Source of the DNA: Notospermus geniculatus | Lineage: Eukaryota; Nemertea; Pilidiophora; Heteronemertea; Lineidae | Length of the DNA: 64,000 nt | Assembly (NCBI GenBank): GCA_002633025.1 | Contig: NMRB01000680.1 | Span: 111,046-175,045, forward strand | Reading direction: 5' to 3' | Shown here: positions 23,092-33,800 of the stretch, one piece after another | Position numbering within the stretch: the first letter of the stretch is position 1 | How the letters are laid out: each line of letters starts with the position of its first letter | Program-made: the position numbers and the translations under genes | Notes under the pieces: model-generated | What the model was told of the DNA's origin: nothing | Database searches by the model: none | The model's input: the letters and a program-made list of their open reading frames with translations, nothing else

Positions 23092-25716
23092 TCACTTTTT
23101 CCCTTCAAATGCTTGATGTGTCTGGAATTCTGGAAACATAATGACAATAGTAAACGACAGGGGTAAACTTGATGGCCTGCACAAACAAGGCATGCCGGGA
23201 AATCGAATTGTCTAGCCTGGTTCAAATAGCATCAGGTGACTGAGAAGAATCTGTCCTGCAGTGGCTCAAGGTCCCGCTCACTGCAAACGTTTGTGGCTGT
23301 TCGCTGCAGGTTAGCTTCATATTGGGTATCGGTTCTCATTTGCAACTGAGTTGAGTGGGGTTTTAGAGCAAGTCCATGCCCAAGAACCTCCACTCTGACT
23401 CCATAGCTGAGGTAGAGGAAGATCATTTACACCACTGAGACAATGACGGCAACTGTCTGAACTCTGAGTTACAGAACTGTGAGATGAATAAACAATCAAC
23501 AGGTTTTCTGATGACGTACCTTTATAAAATATAGCTGAGAATACAACGTCAGGAACTAATTTTTTCACTTTCTCGACGATTTTTGACTGCTCTGCCAGTT
23601 TTGCATCACTGTTCCATATTTGGATGATATCATCGCGATCCCTGACACTAACACTTAGCCCTGTCACATCGTCACCTACAATCAAATGGTTCCAAGTCAG
23701 CTAAGGACTACCGTACAGATGACGAAAGTGAATCAGGGGCGGATCCACGACTTCGGGAAAGAGGGGGCGCACTGTGGTAGTGCGCCGGGTGCACCCCCTG
23801 GATCCTGTAATTTGGGTCACTTGTCAAATGCAACAACATTCCCGAGAACCTTTCAAAATGGAAATATTTTCATCTTCTGATGACTTTGTGGACCACAATG
23901 AATGCAAAACAAGGGGGTATTTTAAGAAAAACATTAAGACATCCTCAGTCTCCAGACCCTGGACTTACCTTCAGACATGAAATCACAGAATTGTTCACCA
24001 ATGGCTGCCAATAATAACTCCTTCCATACAACTGGCTGAAAATCAAAGCAGAGTTCACACATCTCCAATGAGAAATACGGTACTCTGTTTCTTTCGGACA
24101 GAGCGATGGTGAGAAAAGTCACAACTAGTACAATTACAGATGCTCACGGATGCTGTTTTCCCTATTGTGTCAGCTAGAAGATGAGGTAATAGCCACAGAG
24201 TAATAAGAATCTGAGCTGACACTGGGGCACCTGACTACCAACAAACGATCTCACACTACTTACGTCTTACAGCAGCATGCAGCATCACTTGTAGGCCTAT
24301 AGCAATCACACCAGAGCAGAATAAGTAAGCAAATGGTTTTATCACTTACACTGTCCATTTTTGTACACTTTAATCTCCAATTTCCACCTCGTCTGTTGCA
24401 CTCATCCTCCCTGAAAGAGACAAGAGCATCATCCATGTTGTATGGCAAGTCATTCTTGAAACGTCATGCATGCTGGCATACATGGAACACCTCAGAAAAT
24501 ACCACACCAAGTTTCTTCATGTGATGCGGGTTATTGATGTGAAACATTTGCTTCACATTCATTGTACAATAATTAAGGAGAAATTTGGCGAATGCCAGAG
24601 ACAGGATAGAGGGCTAACGTACCAGACAGGCCGGCGTTCATTCCTCATCAGGTGGTAACTGTATCGAGTACTGAGCTGACTCACACAAGGGATGTTGTTG
24701 TAAACACTCCAAAAACTCTGAAATAGATTTCAACATGACAACCTCAGCTTGAGAGATGGAGTCGTTACTGTGGTGCAACAAGTACCGGTATAAAATGCTA
24801 AAAAAGCCCACTGGTGGGAAATAATCAAAATAGCAAACCATTCACCTGGACTGTGTTGACTGTGTAGATTCTCTTCAGATTTGCCTCATATTCTGCAGCA
24901 GTCGAATAGCGCACTGATCTGGAAAAAACGATGATTAACACTGGAAATAGCTTTATATAATTACAGTAGTTGATTGATTCCGCCAGAAAAGTATGGAAAA
25001 TATGATTGTGCAATGCCATATGGGTCAGTTTTTTTACTTTGGCATGGTCTCAGCATGCTCATTTCATTCACACCCTCCAACCAAAATTCACCACTCGATG
25101 TCACTGGAGGGGCTTTTTCCTTGAATTCTAGCCCTTGTGCCACTGATAAACCCTCAGACCTGACCATTCATTGCGACTGTTCACATTCCATTGCATGATT
25201 GACAACTCGACCATTCATTCAGTAATCATGAGACTTTTTGTTTTGTGGATTAGGATTCACTGATTCTCATGGCTTTTTGCGTCAATAAAAAACTGGAAAA
25301 AATGAAATTGGCCACTGGCTTCTAGAAATGGAACAGGAAACAACACACAACTGATGACACAATGCAAAATCAAGCGTATGGACCAATTCAGGACATGCAG
25401 GAGATCACATCCTGGATCAAAAATGTACATCAACTGTAAAAGAAAGGACAACCGACAGACAGCTGATACACTGCATGTACAGAGCCGCAATGGCTTCTGG
25501 GATTGATTTTTGACAGCCTGAGCCTGTAAAAATGGCACAAAAGAACGGTAAAATCTGGGCGTACTTGTCCAGCCAGAAGGTCCACGCTGTGTTCAGAGGA
25601 ACGCCCGTTTCTTCATGGTTCTCTATGGCACTGATAGCCGCCCTTGGAAGCTTTGGACTAGCGGAATCTTTGATGTCAATCTCCCCCGTTTGGTTGTCAG
25701 TGCAGGAGGCCGCCAT
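23092..25716 (-). CDS. EIF4E3: Eukaryotic translation initiation factor 4E type 3
   Basis: Binds the mRNA 5' cap; in vertebrates class III eIF4E proteins are atypical cap binders that can compete with eIF4E1. Seven exons join in frame: 25716-25565, 24918-24846, 24717-24623, 24410-24350, 24035-23969, 23675-23520, 23129-23092, giving 213 aa (vertebrate protein about 224). Order of landmarks: [85 protein letters not shown], and the C-terminal QAFEGKK. The second cap-stacking Trp (in RRPVWED) is kept; the position of the first is Tyr (AAEYEANLK), where I recall Cys in mammals. The start ATG is the first in its frame after an upstream stop. Assignment is secure. Confidence 0.95.
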
Positions 25717-25799
25717 GATGGACTGACGAACGGGTCACGTGACGAAAACATGACCTTTGCAAGAACCCCGATGTAAACAAAAGCACGTGGCGGAAAGTG

Positions 25800-27440
25800 G
25801 GCGTGGCAGGCAGGTCCACGTGTTGCTGTTTATACCACCAGCGTCATTTGAAATGACCCCAAAACTGCGGTCTCTGCTATCTGTCTGAAGAGACTGACCT
25901 GGCAGGGTCGAGATAACCTGTAACTTCATCCCTTTCCTTCCATGCTCTCTGCATCAGCTGTGAGGTCCCCTTAATGACGATACTTATCACCGATTGTGGT
26001 TGAGGCCACCTCACTGACAACATTTGTGTGGCGGTCAAGGAAAACCCGGCGGATGTCGCTGAATGATCAACAAGGGCTCTCAGATTTCCTGTGCATTGAT
26101 CTCCTCGGCCTAGCTGTTTAATAGTACGTCAGCTATTGAAATGTGCGGGTTCAGCAAGGCCATTAACACTTCCCTCAAATGCGGCATCCGCCGGGTTTTC
26201 CTAGACCGCCAAACATTTAGTGATGCGTTATCATAACTCCTTGAAGTGTGCATTATTGATGTCAGGAATGGTGTGGATGTGTCCCACTTTCTGTGTCCAC
26301 TTCATAATGTGGATTTGTTGTGTGGCTGGGGATGCCTGTTCAATGTCAATTTCCAATAATCATAATTAACAAGCATAGTAAAAGTATGAAAGTTTATTTC
26401 CTTATTGAAAAGAGATTTTTCGGACAATTACTCATGGAACAATATCAAAATGGCTACACAGAAAAGAGTTTGTTGTTATACTTTGACCCCTAGCCTATTT
26501 ACACGGATGTAATGGTCATGGTGAGAGAGGATCGGAGGGACTGGTTACTTGGTACAGCCTCACAGATAATGTTCGTGATTCAGAATCCACCACAGCTGGT
26601 TGAATGCAAGATGAAGGTACATTATGTGATGAGTGAAAAATGAGTTGGACAAGGATATGTTACATTGTAATCCAATGATTGTCACATCTTAATCTTATAG
26701 ATATTCAATCCCAAATGGAATTGGATTTCTATACTCAGTGCATTGAAAAACTCATTCTGTAGTGAGATAACATATAGTATTCCCTTATCAGAATACAATG
26801 TATCTAAATAGCATTTATCAGTATATTATCTACAGCAGATCTGCCCAATCGGACTAGATACACAAAGCCAATATACAAATATAACTCCAAAGCACAACTA
26901 TGATGTATAGGCTTATATATGAGTGCATTCACAGCAGCTAATGACAACTCCCTCACTGGTGGTTACTCAAGGTTCATTACTGTTGCAAAGAAAACTTCTA
27001 TTCAACATTTATATGCCTATGTACAGTTTCAAATGTTTCACATCATTCTGCATCCCCTTTCCAGTGATTAGCATGGACCAATTCAGAACTAGCATGGTCC
27101 ACTGACAATTTCAAAATCTGCTTTTGAGTGGAAATGTACACAAAGATGTCACCCACTCTTGCTTGCTAGTACTGAATGAGTTCATGTTTTAACAAAGTTA
27201 GTATAACAAGTGATATTTCATCACCGAACTTGGCTTGATGAAACACCACATCAGCCAAGGATAAGGAATGCTCCCTCAAGTTCAATGACCTAAATACTCA
27301 ATACTCTTTGAATACTCTGACTACTGTATCAATCCTCTGTGAATACTCAATAGGCCTACCTCCTTAAATGGACACTTCTACAGGAGGATACCAATACCTC
27401 TTTATTCAGGACAAGTTCAGTCCCAAATTGGCCACTTCTA
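25800..27440. other. Intergenic, nothing recognised
   Basis: Between the EIF4E3 start and the mucin-like gene I see no ORF with family resemblance and no convincing splice-bounded exon. The sequence is AT-rich and has scattered low-complexity runs. Confidence 0.5.
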
Positions 27441-27638
27441 CTGTAAACCGTGAAATTTTTGCGGCGCTAAATGTTCGTGATTTTTGGGGTCTACGAATTC
27501 GCGAACAAAAATTTTTCGTGATTGGAACCCTTCAGCTACATAAAACCTCAAGAACCAATGATTTTCGTGCGATTTATGTTCGCGTTTTGACCCTCGAGCG
27601 CGAAAATAAAACGCACACGAAAATTTCACGGTTTACAG
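27441..27638. mobile_element. MITE with CTGTAAACCGTGAAATTTT ends
   Basis: The left end CTGTAAACCGTGAAATTTT is matched inverted at 27619-27638. The 198-bp interior is rich in TTCGCG and CGCGAA words that also pair. Elements with such ends are, from general knowledge, common in invertebrate genomes. Confidence 0.8.
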
Positions 27639-27892
27639 TGTTTGTTTTGAACTCAGTCATCAGGACACCTCTCAAGTAAGGATAGTATTTGTCAGTCTCA
27701 CAAGTGTCCTGAATAAGGACATTGGTAAGTTCTCTGGAACTTTTGTCCAAACCCTATTCCTGTACCCGGTACATATATTTTGTCTGGAATAAAAATATGT
27801 TTAAATCAGTAGAGAGGTGTCATTGAAATCTTTGGGTGGTGTAACTCCTTGTTGTGATTACTACAACTATCAACAACGTTATCCTAACACCC

Positions 27893-30800
27893 CTATAACT
27901 TAGTATCCTCAACTTCCGGTTGGTCTTTCTGGTCTTTACTAAGTTCCTCATACGGGACCACCCATCCGTCATCGTCATGTTTATTCATATTTTTCCCATG
28001 TCCATTGATAGATGGCGTCGATTCCAACATTGGTTTTTCATCCTTCATTATCTCTTCGTCCGTTAGGGGGCTCTCAAGGGCATGGACTTTACCCTTCTTT
28101 CCCTCTTCCATCTTAAGAGTGTCCTGAAATAATAATGGTGAAATCTACATCAAGACTGACCCATGCGGCACACTTTGTTATCGATGTCAGCATGGAGGAC
28201 GACTGGTCAAAAGTGACGTCACAATGAACAGCTGTGGACTTCGTGCAAATGAGGTGTGTGTTACAAGTGGCGACATCTGAACGGTTCCAGATGGCAGTAT
28301 AGTTCAGTGTTTAAGTGAAAACGTACCTTATCATTTACACCCGAACGGACGTAATATTCATCATTCCGACACTTTTTCAACAGTATCAGCCCAACAATGA
28401 TGACAACAATACAAATAAAGGCGACAACAATCATGGTGATGAAGAGACCGAGATGGTCCATGAAGATGTTGGAATCATCACCTCGACTTGCTCCCGTCTC
28501 TGCTTCTAAGATGTACGGGGGAGCGCCAGGGGATACACCCACGACATCAACACCCATCTGCAAGGAAATACATCCCTCATCAATCAAACAATTCCCATTA
28601 TTCAGTTTGAAGGAATGCAATAACAATAGAGGGCTTGCAAATGACGTCACAAGCCGCCATGCTGGTGGGGCACATGCTGCAGAGGCGCAGCGAAATGAGC
28701 CGTGCATGTCCCAATGACGTTACGTCAAACAATGACGTGGCGTACTTCACGCAAGTCCTGTCACGGTCAGCTCACACCTCTGTGCCCTGTGCCCTCCAGC
28801 ATGGCCACCAGGATGACGTCATTACAAGGCCTCTATACTGGTACTTAGAATCTGATCCTGGTGAGCGTTCAAGACCACACTTACTTTTTCTTTGACATCC
28901 TTCTTTATTGCCTCCTGGAGTTTCATGATGTCCTCTTTTGGGACCACAACAGGTTTGCCTGAAATACAATTCTAACTCATTCAGTTCTGAGGTGATAACG
29001 ATGGAATGAACAAACCTCAAGATTCTGATCATAATAGCCAACAGATAGCACCATTAGGAAATGTGATAATTGACTGTGTATGGCATGGAAGTACCTCTAC
29101 AATAGAGTCCCTAACTTATGAGGTAAATACCTCTACAATAAAGTACCGGTACCTCTGCAGGTAAGAACTTCTAAAGTAGAGCCCCTAACTTACCAGATGC
29201 AGAACCTTTTACGAAGAAGACGACTTCAACTTTTCCATCGGGGAGTCGGTGAGGAGTTGGAGCAACAAACTCCACATCATCTGACCCATATTTCACTGAT
29301 CTCTTCCGTCTTCGAGCTCCAGAAGTAGGTTCCGGAGCAGCAGCAGCAGCTGTTGTTGCTCCTGCTACAGCTGTCGTTGCTTCTGCAGCAGCTATTGTTG
29401 CTCCTGCCAGAGCTGTAGTTGCATCTGCTGCAGCTGCTGTTGCTCCTGCTGCAGCTGTTGTTGCTCCTGCCACAGCTGTCGTTGCTCCTGCTACAGCTGT
29501 TGTTGCTCCTGCTGCTGCAGCTGTTGTAGCTTCAGCTGCTGTTGTTGGTGCAACAACAGTTGTTTGAGGTGGAGGTGGATTGTTCAGGAGATTTACAAGG
29601 ATTTCCCTCAATAATTTTGCGAAATCATCTTGGTTCTGGAAGAGGGAAAAAATTGTCAGGAGCAAAGTTTTGAAAAGTTCGTCAAGGGCTTATCTGACTA
29701 GGACTAAGATGTGATGATTCTAGCAACAGGAGTTCGTCAAGGGCTTATCTGACTAGGACTAAGATGTGATGATTCTAGCAACAAGAGTTCGTCAAGGGCT
29801 TATCTGACTAGGACTAAGATCTGATGATTCTAGCAACAAGAGTTCGTCAAGGGCTTATCTTATCTGACTAGGACTAAGATCTGATGATTCTAGCAACAAG
29901 CCGACAACTCATAACACGCCGGCCACCATAATGATGTCTTCTGTTGTCCATATTGATGTTCATCATGAAGATTTGTATCCCAAGCTAACGTTAATGATGT
30001 CATGCTCAGCAGGGATTGTGATGTTGCTTCCTGTTGAGACACGTCCCAGACCAATGTGAGGTGACTACTGTCAGTTTACTTACAAATGGTTTGTCACCCA
30101 TATCCACTTCTAACGTAACAGCATTGTCAAGTTCTTCTGAACTGAGTTCTTTGACTGGTTTGTTTACCTGTACAAAGTGTAAGGAATAGGTTAACAAGTG
30201 ATTTGGACTGGAGACACCAGGTCCATATTCATGAAGTCTTCGCAACTCTGCGTGCATGAAAATCTATTGTAAGGCAGTCAGTGAACAATAGAGCATGTGC
30301 AGCCAAACAATAGACTTGCGTGGATGCAAAGTTGCGAAGGCTTCGTGAATATGGCCCCAGAGGTGAATGCTGAAATATCAACATTGTGACTCACCGGGGG
30401 TGGCGGTATACCAAGGTTTTCCCGAGGGAGCGTCTCGTTCACATCTGCAACAAACAAGGGAAGTTCTTTCAGAGAGATTTTTCAGAAAGTTGCTTGCGAT
30501 CATATTACAGTTTGACTCCACTGGAAAGGATAAGGCTGCCATTTCAGATTTCAGGCATGGATCCTTCTTGTTAGACAGGATGAAATAGGTTGGCTCATGA
30601 TCTCAGAACTTATGTGGGGGGGGGGGGATTCTGCAATGTTGGACTGTCAGGACATCATCCGAAGCTGTACTTACATTGTATACAATAGACTGCCCTACAG
30701 TCCTGTGTTGGATTCAGTTGATAGACATGGAAGCCATCACAACCTTTGATGGTGACGTCAGTGCTTGCAATACAGCAATCAATGGAACCAAACGGAGACG

Positions 30801-33800
30801 GGCCCGTTGTACACGCTTTCACTTTCACCTCCTGGCCCTCGTCTGGCATTTCACTGGCTCCCATGTCGATTCTCATAGGAAAGTCTGCCCCACATGATCC
30901 TTTCTGCAAATTAAATGATAATACATTTTACAGGAAGCAACAAAGCCATTTAGTGTACCGGTATAAGAATCATGGAGAAACTCAGCAAATGTCTGATTTG
31001 GACTTGAGGAATTATAACATAATTCACCTAGCATACCTTCAGACATTGATCAGCTATTCCTGCTGCTTTTCCGTTAAGTGTAAACTTGTACCATCCTTTT
31101 TTAAGATCACGGTCACATGATGGCTTTGTCTTACTTGTGACGTGACGATTGGTGTCTGTGATTTCTTCGTAGCCTCCAGGTGAGCATGGATCTAGGAAAG
31201 AAAGGCGATTAGTCAGGAGAAATAATGTCCCTCACTGTTCAATACGTAAAAAGGATGCGAAGGGAGAATCCCAGAGTCATCTCCCACCAAGATTACACTC
31301 TACGTTATCGGTCACGCTAGGGTACATATGGTACAGCAGAGAGGGGGCAGGTCAGTGTCTCATACAACTCATACTAATATTTCATCACACCCATTCTGGA
31401 ACTCCACGTGTATTGGCTACGTCAGAAGAGCGTAGTCAGAGGGCGGGGCGATGTCACAACCCTTGGTAGCCTAGTCAAGGTGCATCACACTTGGCCCTCA
31501 GTGGGCTATAACCAGGGCATTCTGTACCTGCATCACTTAGACAGTCTTACGGTTCTCCAACTCTCTTTGTAACATGGCGATATTGCACCAGTGACTGTAG
31601 CAAGTGAACCACTCACCAGCAGGTTTAGTTGGCTCAGGTTGTGGAGTACTCCCACCATCAACAGCTGTTCCAGTCTCACCTGGAGCAACAGCTGTACCTG
31701 ATGCTGCTGTAGTTGCATCGCCACCGGCAACGGCAGCAGTAGTCGCCTCTCCACCACTAGCTACTGCTGTTGTTCCTGCTTCTGGGACAGCAGCTGCCGT
31801 TGTCACATCACCACCAGCTACAGCTGCAGTTGTTGCATCTCCACCTTCTACAGCTGCAGCTGTAGTTGGGTCTCCTGCTAGAGCTGCAGCTGTTGTTGCA
31901 TCTGCACCTGCTGCAGCTGCAGCTGTTGTTGCATCGACACTTGCAGCCGCCGTTGTTGCTGAAATGATTAAAATGGTCAATGAGTACCATTGTCATAGAG
32001 TAGGAATCATTCCGAATGGAAATCAATTTGAAAAGATTGTAAATGCAGCATCATTTGCTCGCTCACAAATGTCCTGTCACATGCACATTCAAGGATAGTC
32101 TTGCAGCAAGATAGGCCTACAGCTGGCCACGAATGTTGAGTTAAGAAGGGTTTACCACTACACTCATCAGGCAACATCACTTCCACTTGACGTCAGCGAC
32201 TGTCATTGAGTGAAGTCAGACAACGACAGACAACATCGTGCGACACTGCTCTATGCCAGTCAACAATGGAATTGTAAACAGCCGCAGAACATAGCTGACC
32301 ATCATCTACATGCAACACTTAGAAGATAAGATGTTCAGAGGCCGTAAACCAATTCAGCGGTGGTCGTTGTCACGTTGTGATATCAGATGATGAGGGACTG
32401 ATTCTCAGATCAGCAAGACAGGGAAGAAACTCATGCGTAGTTCAGTTGCCACCAAAGGGCCTTGATTCACAATCTACTACCTGTCACAGGAAGAGTTGTT
32501 CCAAATGTAGAAGCAGATTGAGCAGACGATAAAGGGGAGGTAGCGTCTGCTGTTGGAACATCAGGAGAGGAAACTGTGGATGAGACAGCGTTGGTCGTCT
32601 CAGGCACAGCAGACGGCAGATCAGACGTTGCTGAAAGAAGCAAGGTCTTGAATAATCAAGCAAATGTTCGGCCATGAAATGGTTATTGTACCGATTTGAA
32701 GAATGCTTAGTCACGAGGAAGGGATTCTGAAGGCATGCAGCATTCCAGTTCTAGTACAAAGTATCAGGCTGATTAAATCTGTTGATTAGTGCGCCAAACT
32801 TAGGGATGTCAGAGATACTTGATTGCTGAGCCAAACTTAGAGGTATCAGAGATATACTTGACTAGTGAGTCAATCCGAGATAGTGGTACAGACATTTCCA
32901 ACATAAGAAAATAACAAATAGGATGTCAGTCAGTCACGACGCAAGCGCGGCCAGAATCAGAGCTTTTCTTGTTGAACACACTCTTGTCTTGAAACTGCTG
33001 ATGATTACGAATAGGCCTACCGTATTCAATCCTTTTGTGGTATAGCAAAAGAAAAAGATACCTGCAGTACTGGAGGAGGTCTTCTTGTCCCCTGTACCTT
33101 GTGTAGTGGCGTCCGCAGAATTGGTGGTCTCCACAGTGCTAGCCACCTCTGCAGTGGCTGAGATAGTTTCTAATGCTACAGCTGCAGTGGTCTCTTTTGC
33201 AGGCACAACAGTGGATGTCACAACTGTTCTTTCAGCAACTGTAGTTGTTGCATCCACCACAACTGTAGTTGCGGCATCTACAGCTTTAGTAGAAATGTCT
33301 TCTGTGGAAGTTGATGCTGATATTAAAACACTTGTTTGTTCTGCTGAAGCTGACGAAGTTGTTGCAATATTTGCAGTTGTTGAATCACCTGCAGTTTTTA
33401 TCTCTGCCACAGTTGTTGAATCACCTGCAGTTTTTACCTCTGCCACAGTTGTTGAATCACCTGCAGTTTTTACCTCTGCCACAGTTGTTGAATCATCTGC
33501 AGTTGTTACCTCTGCCACACTTGCTGCAACATTTGCAGTTACCTCTGCCACAGTTGTTGAATCACCTGCAGTTGTTACCTCTGCCATAGTTGTTGAATGT
33601 GCAGTTGTTACCTCTCCCACCGCTGTTGAATCACCTGCAGTTGTTACCTCTGCCACAGTTGTTGAATCACCTGCAGTTGTTAGGCCTACATCTGCCACAG
33701 TTGCTGCAACATTTGCAGCTGTTACCTCTGCCACAGTTGTTGAAATATCTCCAGCTGCTAATTCCACCACAGTTGTTGAAATATCAGCAGTCGTTACAGC

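Noticed and set aside
24974-25198. Plus-strand ORF in the EIF4E3 first intron
   Set aside because: No similarity and no splice sites; consistent with chance.
29676-29900. 55-bp repeats as a CRISPR or regulatory array
   Set aside because: Contiguous direct repeats without spacers inside an intron.
31604-32098. 164-codon plus-strand ORF
   Set aside because: Antisense shadow of the second mucin repeat exon (31958-31617), for the same reason.
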